A DNA stretch of 64,000 bases from Collinsella sp. OM04-5 (GTDB lineage: Bacteria > Actinomycetota > Coriobacteriia > Coriobacteriales > Coriobacteriaceae): NCBI RefSeq assembly GCF_003439125.1, contig NZ_QSUU01000003.1:137955-201954 (forward strand), written 5' to 3'. Position numbers and translations under genes: made by a program. A model generated the notes under the pieces. The model had not been told where the DNA came from. It did no database searches and saw only the letters and a program-made list of their open reading frames with translations. Of the stretch, positions 22,150 through 31,492 are shown piece after piece (positions within the stretch are counted from its first letter, which is position 1; each line of letters opens with the position of its first letter).

Positions 22150-23376
22150 TTACGCGGCGCCCGAACGATGCCGCCATACGGATTGTACGATACCCACCGT
22201 CAGCAACTGAATCATCATCGACGACGAACCAAAACTAATAAACGGCAGCGGAATACCGGTAATCGGCATCATGCCAATGCACATGCCAATGTTCTCGAAG
22301 GTCTGGAACGCCCACATGCCGACGATACCCACGCACGATAGGCGCAAGAACAGCGACTCGCACTTAAAGGCAACGCGGATCGTCGAGAAGATCAGCAGCA
22401 CGTAGAGGCACAGGAGCAAAAAGGAACCGCAGAAGCCGAACGTCTCGGACAGGAAGGCGAAGACGAAGTCGGTGTGGAACTCGGGTAGAAAGCCGCCGGC
22501 CGACTGCGTCGCGTGGCCCAGGCCCTTACCAAAGAAGCCACCCGAGCCGACGGCAATGAGCGACTGCTGAAGGTTGTAGGCATCATCCGAATTGGCATTG
22601 TCGGGGTCGATGAAGACCGTCAGACGGTTCATCTGATACTGCTTGATGAGCACATCGTGGCCGAGCAACGAATCAAAGACCGAATCGAGTGCCAAGATGA
22701 GCGCAATCAAACCAACCAGCAGGGCCAAGGTCGACAGTACCCATTCGCGGCGTGCACCGCTCATGCAGATGACAATGGCACCCGAGACCAGCACGACCAG
22801 GCCCGAGCCCAAGTCGCCCATGGCGACGACGGCCAAAAACGGGATGGACAGTATACCGCAGAGCTTGACGTAGTCGCGAACGGTATCGATGCGGCCGTTG
22901 TATTGCGAGCCAAGCGTGGCGATAAAGAAGATGGTGATGAGCTTGGCGAGCTCAACGGGTTGGAAGGTCAGGCCGATACCGGGAATCTTGATCCAGCCCG
23001 TCATGCCCAGACCGCCTGTATAGGACAGACCCGGAATCTTGGGCGAGAAGATAACGATCAGGTCGATGACGAGCAACGCCGTCGAGAAATTGGAAATACC
23101 GCGCAGGTCGGTACGCCAGACCAGCACCGCCAGCACCGCCCCGATGCCAATTCCCAGAAGATGACGTGAGAACGAGGCATCGGCCTTAAACTGCGAAGCC
23201 GACCAGATAATGATGGCACCGTAGGCGACGAGCGCCACTGTAGCCACGAGCACACCGATATGCACCTTTTGGCGAAACGTGCCGCGCGAGGCCGAAAGTT
23301 GCTTGTTGACGCGGTCCAGGCTGCTGCGAGAGCCGGTCTTGGTTGAACGGAACAGATCCGCCGGAGAAAAATCCAT
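22150..23376 (-). CDS. rodA: Peptidoglycan glycosyltransferase RodA (SEDS)
   Basis: Polytopic SEDS-family enzyme that polymerises lipid II in the elongation machinery together with PBP2. The 408-residue protein has about ten membrane segments and the conserved LGHATQSAGGFLPEFHTDFVFAFLSE and ITGIPLPFISFGSSS blocks. The ATG at 23376 follows AGGAGG. It lies directly after its partner gene mrdA in the mre operon, which favours RodA over FtsW. Confidence 0.93.
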   Translation of the reverse strand: MDFSPADLFRSTKTGSRSSLDRVNKQLSASRGTFRQKVHIGVLVATVALVAYGAIIIWSASQFKADASFSRHLLGIGIGAVLAVLVWRTDLRGISNFSTALLVIDLIVIFSPKIPGLSYTGGLGMTGWIKIPGIGLTFQPVELAKLITIFFIATLGSQYNGRIDTVRDYVKLCGILSIPFLAVVAMGDLGSGLVVLVSGAIVICMSGARREWVLSTLALLVGLIALILALDSVFDSLLGHDVLIKQYQMNRLTVFIDPDNANSDDAYNLQQSLIAVGSGGFFGKGLGHATQSAGGFLPEFHTDFVFAFLSETFGFCGSFLLLCLYVLLIFSTIRVAFKCESLFLRLSCVGIVGMWAFQTFENIGMCIGMMPITGIPLPFISFGSSSMMIQLLTVGIVQSVWRHRSGAA

Positions 23377-23385
23377 CGCAACCTC

Positions 23386-25455
23386 CTATCGAACCGAAGA
23401 ATCGCCCGAGGCCGAAGAGGTATCGGGCTCGTCATAAATCACGCCGAGCACGTCGCGCACGACATGCATCGCGGTATCTGAGCCACCGCCGCCCTGCTCC
23501 AGGACAGTAGCGATGACATACTTGGGATCATCGGCCGGTGCATAGGCGCAAAACCACGCGTATTCGTCCTCGCCGCTTTTCTCGCCCGTGCCCGACTTGC
23601 CGTATACCTGCGGCGTCAGGGTGCCAAAGTGAGCCGCCAGGGACGTCGATGCCGTGTAAATCACGTCGTGCATGCCGTTGCGAACAAGAGCCAAATCCGA
23701 ATCGCTGTTGATCTTGGCCTCCAGGCGCTTCTTCTTGCCCTTGCCGTTGTACTTATAGGCATCGCCGTCGCCATCGCGCGACACGGCAGACAAAAACACG
23801 TGAGGCACGTACTGTTTGCCGCCGTTGGCAAGACCCATATAGGCGCACGCCATCTGCAGGGGCGTCACCAGGATGTCGCCCTGGCCGATGGCAATGTTGG
23901 TCATATCGCCGGCATTCCACTTGCGGTCCTCGGCAGAGGCGTCGGTAAAGTACGACTCTTTCCACTCGGCATCGGGAATACGGCCCGCGCCCTCACTCGG
24001 CAGATCGATACCGCAGGTCTTGCCTAGCCCCCAGCGACGAAAGACCTCCTGCAGGCCCTCGGAATGTTGCTCGTCATAAAAGAAGGCCTTGCCCATGTCG
24101 TAGAAGACGGGGTCGCACGAGTTGGCGATACCCGACTGCAGCGTCATGGTGCCGTGGCCAGACGTCAGCCAGCAGCGCTTGCCCCAAGCCTTGCCCAGGC
24201 CCGTCCAATAGCCCGTGCAGTTGGTTGTCTGCGTTGAAGTGTAGGTTCCAAACTCAAGACCGGCCAGTGCCGAGAGCGGCTTGATGGTCGAGGCCGACAT
24301 GTACTGTCCGCTAATGGCGCGGTTGAGCAGCGGGTGCGAACCCTTGTCATCATTGAGCTCGGTCCACACGTCATTTGAGACGCCGCCGATAAAGACGGAC
24401 GGATCGAACTTGGGCTCGCTCGCCATGCCCAGGATCTCGCCATTGTTGGGATCGAGACACACCACAGCGCCGTTGCCGGCATTGCTGTAGCCAGTGGTCT
24501 TGGCAAGCTCGATGGCGCTCGCCAGCGCCGTCTCACAGGCCTGTTGGATCTTAAGATCGAGCGTGAGCTTAATGTCGGAGCCGGCCTTGGCGGGCACGGC
24601 GCCGGCCTGACCGGTCACATTGCCCGAGGCATCGACCTTGACGGTCTGCTCGCCACGAATACCCTGCAGCAGGTTTTCGTAGTAGCTCTCAACACCCGCC
24701 TGGCCCACGATATCGCCCGACTGGTACGTAATCCGGCCAGCAGAAGCATCATCATCACCAGAGGTTTTCTTATTCTGGGCCTCGAGCTGCTCGGAGGTAA
24801 TGGTGCCGGTATAGCCCAAGATATGGCATGCCGTCTCGCCATATGGATACTGGCGCTCGGTACGCTCGGCAATCTTGACGCCCGGGAACTCGCCGGCGTG
24901 CTCCTGAATATAGGCAACCGTGGAGCGACGGACGTCCGTCGCGATGGTATGCAGGCTCTGAGCGCCCTCGGAATTGTCCTGAATATTGCGCAGCACCACC
25001 ACGTAGGGCATACCGAGCACGTTGGCAAGATGGCGAACCAGAACCTCATCCTCGGCAAGGTCGCGGTAGGCCACGACAGCAAGTGAGGGACGGTTCTGGA
25101 CAAGCGCCACGCCATTGCGGTCGAGGATGCGGCCGCGCACAGCGGGTGTGGTAACGGTGCGCGTCTGATTGCTATTAGCCTGCTTTTCGTAATAGTCCGA
25201 CGAGACCATCTGCATGCCCCACAGCTTGACGGCAAGCGCCGCGAACATCGCGCCCACACCCGTGGTGAGGATGGAGAAGCGGCCCTTAAAGGCGGTCGCC
25301 GCGGTATTGCCCTCGCCCTCGGTGGCGCGCGGGGCCGTCCCATGCTGCGTATCGTAGGTAAAACGAGAATCGCCGCGACGCATAATGACCAGTGCGACCA
25401 CGATGGCCACAACCAGCACGATACCGGCGATAATAACCGTCATCTGGGAAGACAT
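23386..25455 (-). CDS. mrdA: Penicillin-binding protein 2 (transpeptidase)
   Basis: Class B transpeptidase that crosslinks peptidoglycan during elongation. The 689-residue protein has the dimerisation domain starting at RGRILDRNGVALVQNRPSL. The catalytic Ser389 lies in STIK (389-392), the second motif is SCD at 446-448, and the third is KSGTGE at 620-625 in place of KTG. Two hydrophobic segments precede the domain (about 5-25 and 60-80), where one is usual. The charge pattern (RRGDSR after the first) would keep the catalytic part outside. It is flanked by mreD and rodA. Confidence 0.93.
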   Translation of the reverse strand: MSSQMTVIIAGIVLVVAIVVALVIMRRGDSRFTYDTQHGTAPRATEGEGNTAATAFKGRFSILTTGVGAMFAALAVKLWGMQMVSSDYYEKQANSNQTRTVTTPAVRGRILDRNGVALVQNRPSLAVVAYRDLAEDEVLVRHLANVLGMPYVVVLRNIQDNSEGAQSLHTIATDVRRSTVAYIQEHAGEFPGVKIAERTERQYPYGETACHILGYTGTITSEQLEAQNKKTSGDDDASAGRITYQSGDIVGQAGVESYYENLLQGIRGEQTVKVDASGNVTGQAGAVPAKAGSDIKLTLDLKIQQACETALASAIELAKTTGYSNAGNGAVVCLDPNNGEILGMASEPKFDPSVFIGGVSNDVWTELNDDKGSHPLLNRAISGQYMSASTIKPLSALAGLEFGTYTSTQTTNCTGYWTGLGKAWGKRCWLTSGHGTMTLQSGIANSCDPVFYDMGKAFFYDEQHSEGLQEVFRRWGLGKTCGIDLPSEGAGRIPDAEWKESYFTDASAEDRKWNAGDMTNIAIGQGDILVTPLQMACAYMGLANGGKQYVPHVFLSAVSRDGDGDAYKYNGKGKKKRLEAKINSDSDLALVRNGMHDVIYTASTSLAAHFGTLTPQVYGKSGTGEKSGEDEYAWFCAYAPADDPKYVIATVLEQGGGGSDTAMHVVRDVLGVIYDEPDTSSASGDSSVR

Positions 25456-25468
25456 CTACGAGCCTCCC

Positions 25469-26041
25469 CTATTTGAGCTTACGGGTCTTGGGCTTAAAGC
25501 GCATGCCCGTCTGGCGTCCGCCACGTGCGGAGAATCCATAACCGGACTGCGGCACGACGCCGGACATCAAAAACGGAATGGCAACCAGACCCGTCAGGAT
25601 CGAAGACGGCAGCGCATGGCCGAAGATCGCCACGACAAAGCTCGTCTCCAAACCCATAAACAGCAAGATGATGCTGTAGATCACATTAATGACGAACGCG
25701 AAGGCGCCCACCGTGATGCCGCGCGCACTCGGGGCACCGCCCGTCTGACCGGCAGCGCTATGCACCAGGGCAAAAGAACCCACGGTCAGCAGGAGCGACA
25801 TAACGCCCACCGGCACGGCAGCGGAAAGGTCATAGAACAAGCCGCTGCAAAAACCGCACACGACGGCACGGGTCGGGTCGCCCGAGAACACGCTTAGGCA
25901 CACCAGGATAATCATAAAGTTGACGCGACCGCCCGCAATGGAGATCTGCGGTGCCAGGCCTGCCTGCAGCAGCACGCACACAATGGCGGCGATTACAAAC
26001 GTGCGGGAGCTCATCCCCTGCTCGTGTAGATCCATGGACAT
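25469..26041 (-). CDS. mreD: Rod shape-determining protein MreD
   Basis: A 190-residue membrane protein with about five hydrophobic segments. It has weak sequence conservation but sits exactly between mreC and mrdA, as expected for MreD of the elongation complex. The ATG at 26041 follows GGGGG, 5 nt after the mreC stop. The C-terminus is strongly basic (KPKTRKLK). Confidence 0.85.
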   Translation of the reverse strand: MSMDLHEQGMSSRTFVIAAIVCVLLQAGLAPQISIAGGRVNFMIILVCLSVFSGDPTRAVVCGFCSGLFYDLSAAVPVGVMSLLLTVGSFALVHSAAGQTGGAPSARGITVGAFAFVINVIYSIILLFMGLETSFVVAIFGHALPSSILTGLVAIPFLMSGVVPQSGYGFSARGGRQTGMRFKPKTRKLK

Positions 26042-26046
26042 GCCCC

Positions 26047-27045
26047 CTATTCGCTCGAGCCGGAATCGGTCGTCTCGGACGTGTCGGAACTGTCATCCGG
26101 GCTCTCGTCCTTCGTCTTGGTCGCAGCATCGCGCGACGTTCCCTGCGGCGTGCTGTTGGCCGTGTTCACGTCCTCATCCGAGGCCGACTGTTCGTCGGTC
26201 AGCGAGGTAATGACCAGCACTTCCTCGTTGTTCTCGGCCGTCGTCTGGGCGCGCACCACAATGGTGTAGTACACGTCGTTAGCCGATTTCTCAACAGACG
26301 AGACGGTGCCGAGCGGTAGACCCTTGGGGAACACACCGCCAATGCCCGAGGTCACGATGATGTCGCCAACCTTAACGTCGGAATCGACGCTCACGTACTC
26401 AAGACGCAGCGTGCCGTCAGCCTGACCCTGCAGCATGCCCTGGGCGCGCGTGTCCTGCACCATAGCGGACACGCCCGAGTTCTCATCGCCAATCAGGCGC
26501 ACGGTGGACGTCTTGGCCGAGACCTCGATAATCTGGCCTATGACACCGGCAGAACTCGTCACAGGCATGTTGATGGTAAGACCGTCGGCAGAACCCTTAT
26601 CGATGGTGACGGTCGAGGTCCAGGCATCGCCCGAAGCGCCGACGATACGAGCTGCGGTTGATTTGAGGTTGTAGGTCGACTGCAGGCCGACCAGCCCCTC
26701 CAGTCGCTCGGCGGTCTTTTGAGCCTCGGAGAGCTCGGCAACCTTAGAGGTCAGTTCCTCGTTTTGCTTCTTAAGCTCGTCAAGCGTGTCCTGCGACGCC
26801 GTAAGGTTAGAGAACACGTTACCGATCGCATTGAAGGGAGCCGCCACAGCCGAGCCCACAAAGCGCACCGGCGAGGTAATCGTCGTCACGCCCGAGCGCA
26901 CGGCATGAATCGGTCCTGCCTCGCCCTCGCGGATGTAAAACGTGAGCAGCAACACCGAAATCAGGCTGAAAACAATCAACGGGCGCATACCCGTTGATTG
27001 TCGCTTGGTATTCAGATTTGTGGAGAAACCCGAAGATCGTGCCAA
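26047..27045 (-). CDS. mreC: Rod shape-determining protein MreC
   Basis: Periplasmic-side scaffold of the elongation machinery with one membrane anchor (about 22-40), a coiled-coil (about 80-115) and the beta-rich MreC core with GVIGQIIEVSAKTSTVRLI and DIIVTSGIGGVFPKGLPLG. The last 45 residues are a Ser/Thr/Asp/Glu-rich tail that is absent in most homologues. The start is TTG at 27045 with AGGTGG upstream. Confidence 0.93.
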   Translation of the reverse strand: MARSSGFSTNLNTKRQSTGMRPLIVFSLISVLLLTFYIREGEAGPIHAVRSGVTTITSPVRFVGSAVAAPFNAIGNVFSNLTASQDTLDELKKQNEELTSKVAELSEAQKTAERLEGLVGLQSTYNLKSTAARIVGASGDAWTSTVTIDKGSADGLTINMPVTSSAGVIGQIIEVSAKTSTVRLIGDENSGVSAMVQDTRAQGMLQGQADGTLRLEYVSVDSDVKVGDIIVTSGIGGVFPKGLPLGTVSSVEKSANDVYYTIVVRAQTTAENNEEVLVITSLTDEQSASDEDVNTANSTPQGTSRDAATKTKDESPDDSSDTSETTDSGSSE

Positions 27046-27066
27046 ATGGAATCCACCTTTTGGAAA

Positions 27067-28110
27067 TTAAGCATTGGTCTGGACGAAGCCGCCATCAAAC
27101 GCATTGGCCTCGAGCACGCGGGCACAGCCGTTAACAACGTTATCGAGCGCCGTGGGGCTGACGTTGACCGAAACGCCGGTCTCATCGCGCAGGCGCACAT
27201 CGAGACCGCGCAGCAGCGCGCCGCCACCGGTCAGCAAAATGCCATAGTACATAAGGTCCGAGGCAAGATCGGGAGGCGTAGCGTCGAGTGCGTCCTTGAC
27301 GGCCTTGGCCATCTCGTCGAGCGGCTTGTTGAGTGCGCGACGAATCTCCTCGCTCTCGATGCGCACGGTCTTGGGCAGACCGGTGATCACGTCGCGGCCG
27401 TTGACCTCGACGTCGAGCTCATCCTTGAGCGGCACGGCGGAGCCGACCTTGATCTTGATGTCCTCTGCCGTACGCTCGCCGATGGCCAGGTTGTAGGCAT
27501 CACGAACGTGCGTGAGGATGGCCTGATCGAACTCGTCGCCGGCAATACGGATGGACTGCGAGACGACGATGCCGCCCATAGCGATAACGGCAACCTCGGT
27601 GGTACCGCCACCGATGTCGATGACCATGGAGCCGGTGGGTTCCTCGACGGGCAGGTCGGCGCCGATGGCAGCCGCCATGGGCTCTTCGATCAGATAGGCC
27701 TGGCGGGCACCGGCCTGGATCGTGGCCTCAAAGACAGCGCGCTTCTCGACCGACGTGACACCGGAGGGAACGCAGACGACAACACGCGGACGCGGAGTCC
27801 ACGGATAGCGCTTCTCGGACGCCTTGTCGATAAAGTAGCGAAGCATGGCCTCGGTAACATCAAAGTCGGCGATGACGCCGTCCTTCAGGGGACGAACGGC
27901 CACGATGTTGCCGGGCGTACGGCCGAGCATGCGCTTTGCCTCGATACCGACCGCCAAGATGCGCTCGTCGTTCTTGTCGATGGCGACAACAGAGGGCTCG
28001 CGAATGACGATGCCCTTGCCGCGCACGGAGACAAGCGTATTGGCGGTGCCGAGGTCGATGGCAAGATCGCCCGCATAGCTACCGAAGAACATATCCATCA
28101 AAGAAAACAA
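27067..28110 (-). CDS. mreB: Cell shape-determining actin homologue MreB
   Basis: ATP-binding actin-like filament protein that positions wall synthesis. The 347-residue protein carries DLAIDLGTANTLVSVRGKG (phosphate 1), the IDIGGGTTEVAVI phosphate 2 motif and ILLTGGGALLRGLD (adenosine). A TTG at 28110 lies 5-6 nt after AGGAG; ATG codons at 28098 and 28092 are alternatives. It is first gene of mreB-mreC-mreD-mrdA-rodA. Confidence 0.96.
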   Translation of the reverse strand: MFSLMDMFFGSYAGDLAIDLGTANTLVSVRGKGIVIREPSVVAIDKNDERILAVGIEAKRMLGRTPGNIVAVRPLKDGVIADFDVTEAMLRYFIDKASEKRYPWTPRPRVVVCVPSGVTSVEKRAVFEATIQAGARQAYLIEEPMAAAIGADLPVEEPTGSMVIDIGGGTTEVAVIAMGGIVVSQSIRIAGDEFDQAILTHVRDAYNLAIGERTAEDIKIKVGSAVPLKDELDVEVNGRDVITGLPKTVRIESEEIRRALNKPLDEMAKAVKDALDATPPDLASDLMYYGILLTGGGALLRGLDVRLRDETGVSVNVSPTALDNVVNGCARVLEANAFDGGFVQTNA

Positions 28111-28170
28111 CGCAACTCCTGATGTGTTGGATGATTGCTGGAAAACTACTAGCTCATCATACTAGCGCAA

Positions 28171-28203
28171 GCCCGGCGCCTCACTTGCGGTGAAGCGCCG
28201 GGC
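28171..28203 (-). terminator. Hairpin between the TPR gene and mreB
   Basis: GCCCGGCGC pairs perfectly with GCGCCGGGC, extended by TTCAC/GTGAG. It is followed by CTTGCGC rather than a T-run, so it may be a weak terminator or a 3'-end stabilising structure for the TPR gene. Confidence 0.5.
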
Positions 28204-28225
28204 AAAGCTAAATCCCATAAGGTCA

Positions 28226-29530
28226 CTACTGGTTGTCAGCAGCCGAGAAATCCATATCAAGCGAAGAAACGGCCCAGCCGATATGGTTGTCGGAGCGCAC
28301 GAATTTGACGGTGTACTCCTGCTCGCCGCCCTTGGACAGCGATGCCTTCACCTTGGCGGTCGTCTCGGTCATGGACTGATCCATGCCCTCGACGGACACG
28401 GTGGCACCCTGCGGAATCGAGGAGATGATCATCGACTTAGCGTCCTCGGACAGGCTCGAGGCCAGGCAAGACTCGGCCTTTGCGGCGTCACCGTCGCCGG
28501 CAGCCTGGAACAGATCGGTAACGACAGACTCCTGAGACGGGAAGCCAAAGCCGCGCGTGTAGGCAAAGCCCAGACCGCCCGCGGCGATCAAAATAAGCAG
28601 AAGCAGAACGATGAAGACTTTAAGACCCGTATGGCGATGGCGACGACGGACCTTGGCCTGCTTACGATCCTGACGGTCCTGCTGGACCATCTCGGACTCG
28701 GACAGCGTAAAGAAGCCGGTGTCCGAGGGATCGGGCATAAACTGACCGGTCGCGCCCGTAGGATCGAGAGGATCGACGGCAGGAGCGTCCATCGCGGGCG
28801 CCGGAGCCGTGGCCATAGCCGTCTGGGCAGACAGCGCGGCAAGCGAATCGTGCACGCGGGCAAGCTCATCGGCCTGCTCGGAGGTGAGCTGGTAGATGCC
28901 ATCGGCAGTAGCGGCGTTAAAGGCATCGAGTGCGTCGGAGGGGCGGCCGGCGGCAGAAAGCGCCTGACCCATGCCGGCGTTGAGCGCACGCGTGTCGTCG
29001 CGGGGGCCGGCAAAGTCGATAGCCGTGCGGTAAGTCTCCACGGCATCCGCCGGACGGCCGAGCTTAATGAAGCAACGACCGAGCTCGCCGAGCGCGGCGG
29101 CAGGAGCCGGATTGGCGCCGTCGATGGCAGCCTGACGGAAGGCGGTTCCCGCGTTGGCATAGTCGCCCGACTGGAACAGCGCATTGCCCAGGCCCAGATA
29201 GGCCTTGAACGGCGTGGCATAGGAAGCATCCTGCGTAGCAGCAGAGAACGCCTGAGCGGCCGTCGTGTAGTCGCCCACGGCGGCAAGCGCCTTGCCGCGG
29301 TTGGTGAGCAGCGCGCCGCGCTTGCCGTAGGTGCCGTCGTTGAGGGCGGCGGCATAGGCCTCGGCGGCCTCGGCATACATGCCCAGGTGCATCAAGGCGT
29401 TGCCACGAAGGTGATCGGCCTCGCCCATAATCTCATCGGGAGTCTTTGCCGCCCCAAGCATCTGGGCTGCAGCGGAAAAATCACCCGCGCGGTAAGCGGC
29501 GCGGCCCTGTTGGATCAGCTGGCTATTCAA
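28226..29530 (-). CDS. Tetratricopeptide-repeat membrane protein
   Basis: A 434-residue protein not matched to a named gene. Residues 1-215 are TPR-like helical repeats, for example GRAAYRAGDFSAAAQMLG and RGKALAAVGDYTTAAQAFSA. A linker follows, then a basic stretch (RRRHRHTG) before one membrane segment (about 303-325), and a C-terminal extracellular domain of about 105 residues. The topology suggests the TPR part is cytoplasmic and the C-terminal part outside. The start is TTG at 29530 behind AAGGGGAC. It is in the same direction as the cyclophilin gene 11 nt upstream, and a scaffold role is only an inference. Confidence 0.7.
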   Translation of the reverse strand: MNSQLIQQGRAAYRAGDFSAAAQMLGAAKTPDEIMGEADHLRGNALMHLGMYAEAAEAYAAALNDGTYGKRGALLTNRGKALAAVGDYTTAAQAFSAATQDASYATPFKAYLGLGNALFQSGDYANAGTAFRQAAIDGANPAPAAALGELGRCFIKLGRPADAVETYRTAIDFAGPRDDTRALNAGMGQALSAAGRPSDALDAFNAATADGIYQLTSEQADELARVHDSLAALSAQTAMATAPAPAMDAPAVDPLDPTGATGQFMPDPSDTGFFTLSESEMVQQDRQDRKQAKVRRRHRHTGLKVFIVLLLLILIAAGGLGFAYTRGFGFPSQESVVTDLFQAAGDGDAAKAESCLASSLSEDAKSMIISSIPQGATVSVEGMDQSMTETTAKVKASLSKGGEQEYTVKFVRSDNHIGWAVSSLDMDFSAADNQ

Positions 29531-29541
29531 GGAAGTCCCCT

Positions 29542-30084
29542 TTACTCGTGAACGATCTCGACATGGACGATCTCGTCGCCGGCACGCAGCTGCGAAATCA
29601 CATCGAGACCCTCGACCGTGGTACCAAAGACGGTGTAACCGGAATCGAGGTTATGCTGGGCACCCAGGCAGAAGTAGAACTGCGAACCCGCGGAATCGGG
29701 GTCCATGGAGCGTGCCATGGCAAGGGCGCCATCGACATGGCTGTTGCGCGGATTGGTGGCAAACTCGCCCTTGATGCAGTAGCCGGGGCCACCGGTACCG
29801 GGCATACCGTCGGGGCCTTCAAGACCGGCAGCGACGTCGGCGCCGGACATGTCGCGGGTATTGGGGTCGCCGCCCTGGATAACAAAACCGGGCACATAGC
29901 GATGGAACTTAAGGCCATCATAGAAGCCCATCGTGGAAAGCTCGCAGAAGTTCGCGACATGAATGGGAGCGCCCTCGCCGTCAAACTTGACCTTGATGGT
30001 ACCCTTCGACGTCTCGATTACGGCGCACTCGTCGCCGACAAGCTGATACTCGGGCGTGTAGAGCTCTTTCTTAAAACCAAACAT
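29542..30084 (-). CDS. Cyclophilin-type peptidyl-prolyl cis-trans isomerase
   Basis: Catalyses proline cis-trans isomerisation during folding. The 180-residue protein has the cyclophilin core with GFYDGLKFHRYVPGFVIQGG (catalytic Arg in FHR), SAGSQFYFCLG and GYTVFGTTVEGLDV. There is no signal peptide, so it acts in the cytoplasm. It starts with ATG at 30084. Confidence 0.93.
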   Translation of the reverse strand: MFGFKKELYTPEYQLVGDECAVIETSKGTIKVKFDGEGAPIHVANFCELSTMGFYDGLKFHRYVPGFVIQGGDPNTRDMSGADVAAGLEGPDGMPGTGGPGYCIKGEFATNPRNSHVDGALAMARSMDPDSAGSQFYFCLGAQHNLDSGYTVFGTTVEGLDVISQLRAGDEIVHVEIVHE

Positions 30085-30123
30085 GTGGTTCCTTCCTCGT
30101 GCGTTTAAAGCATATTTGTACGA

Positions 30124-30153
30124 ATTGTAGCAATAAGCACGGGTTTACATCAA
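30124..30153 (-). promoter_or_regulatory. Promoter of the cyclophilin-TPR genes
   Basis: On the minus strand TTGATG (30153-30148) and TACAAT (30129-30124) are separated by 18 nt, about 40 nt upstream of the cyclophilin ATG. Confidence 0.6.
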
Positions 30154-30191
30154 TTGCGCACGTAGGTTATGCCGACTATGGCGAACTAATT

Positions 30192-31334
30192 TTAGGAACG
30201 CTGCTGCGGCTTCCAGGAACCCACATTGGCATCGTACTGGTTCAGCGCGCTGTTGCCGCCCTGCGCGATGGGCGCCAGGATCTCGCTTTGGTGGGAACTC
30301 ATCGACTCGCCATCGGGAATGGCCAGCGAGATATCCCAGCTCTGGCAGATCACGTCGACGCGCTCATACATCCACTCGGCAAGCTGCTTTAAGTGGACGA
30401 TGTCGTCCGCATAGACCGTATCGTCCTGTACTTTCAGGTTGTTGAGCTCATCTTGCGTCTTTTTGATCTGGTCGCGCAGGGCGTAGGCACTCTGCGACAG
30501 CTCCTGACGGGTGGACAGCGGCGTTCGGAGATAACCGTTGTTAAAGGAATCGATGACCTCGCCGATCTGGTCCTCGTCAGCGTAGGACACGATGGTCTGA
30601 TACAGACCGTCGAGCCTGGTATAGAGTTGATCATCGGTGAGCACGGTTTCTTCCTGGACCACCTCGGCAGAATCGTCCTGCTTGGTATCGTCCTCAGTGG
30701 CCTCGCCCTTTTGGCGCGTGGGGAAGGTCGTCTGCGCGGCCTGGCCAAACTGGTCGTAGAAGCCAGGCATGACACCCATGGGATCGGTCGTCACGAACCA
30801 ATAGGCACCGCCGCACACGACGGCAAGGACCGCGATGACGATAAGCGGCTTGGGAATATGACGCTTGTGCTTGTGATAGGCATCCTCGTCGGGGTGCACT
30901 TTGCGCTTGGGTTTTTGAGCATCGTCATGCAGGGAAACGGGCGTGGGAATATCGACCTTGGGGATAGCGAAATCCTTATCGAAAGCCGGCAGCACGCAGG
31001 TCTCATTGGGGTCGGCGGCGTCCGAAAGCACCGCAGCGGCAGAGGCCGGCGCATGCGGCACCTCGGTATCGATCTGCTCTTGCGTTAGGCGCGGAAAGCC
31101 CGCCGTGCGGCCCGCTGCCAGGTCGGATGCGGCCGCGTCCTCGGAGAGGATACCCGGAGCGGGGCGTCCGCATTTGGGGCACGTACGATCATGCGGAGAA
31201 AGACGGGCACCGCAGCCCTCACAGAACACGAACTCGGTGTGCTCCGGACCATCGCCCGGACCCACATAGGCGTTGCAGTAGGGGCAGAACGAGGCGCCGT
31301 CCTCGATAGTCTTAAGGCAATGCGGGCAGATCAC
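30192..31334 (-). CDS. Zinc-ribbon membrane protein of unknown function
   Basis: The GTG at 31334 is chosen as start because AGAGGA lies 6 nt upstream and the protein then begins MICPHCLKTIEDGASFCPYC. A TTG at 31364 is an alternative. The 380-residue protein has two N-terminal zinc ribbons (CPHC...CPYC and CEGC...CPKC, within residues 1-60), a variable linker, one membrane segment (about 165-185, after KHKRHIPK) and an external helical domain with predicted coiled-coil character. Zinc-ribbon membrane proteins of this layout are common in Gram-positives, often with unknown roles. Confidence 0.7.
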   Translation of the reverse strand: MICPHCLKTIEDGASFCPYCNAYVGPGDGPEHTEFVFCEGCGARLSPHDRTCPKCGRPAPGILSEDAAASDLAAGRTAGFPRLTQEQIDTEVPHAPASAAAVLSDAADPNETCVLPAFDKDFAIPKVDIPTPVSLHDDAQKPKRKVHPDEDAYHKHKRHIPKPLIVIAVLAVVCGGAYWFVTTDPMGVMPGFYDQFGQAAQTTFPTRQKGEATEDDTKQDDSAEVVQEETVLTDDQLYTRLDGLYQTIVSYADEDQIGEVIDSFNNGYLRTPLSTRQELSQSAYALRDQIKKTQDELNNLKVQDDTVYADDIVHLKQLAEWMYERVDVICQSWDISLAIPDGESMSSHQSEILAPIAQGGNSALNQYDANVGSWKPQQRS

Positions 31335-31449
31335 GGCATCCTCTTTTCGAAGAAATTCAAACAATCGAGGTTAGAGCATAACATCGCCACGGCTCCACTG
31401 GAGCAAGGCACCAATTCAACATCGCAGGACAGTCTTTTGGGGGATGATC

Positions 31450-31486
31450 TTTTAATCCCCGTCCCAGAAGAATCATCCCTGAAGGC
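31450..31486. repeat. Dispersed intergenic repeat, copy B
   Basis: Second copy of the 37-nt element seen at 6364-6400 (32 of 37 positions identical). Here an 8-bp inverted repeat, GGGATGAT at 31441-31448 and ATCATCCC at 31472-31479, surrounds the core. It ends 6 nt before the stop codon of the P-type ATPase gene, so it lies in the 3' untranslated region, as copy A does. Confidence 0.6.
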
Positions 31487-31492
31487 CGCGGA

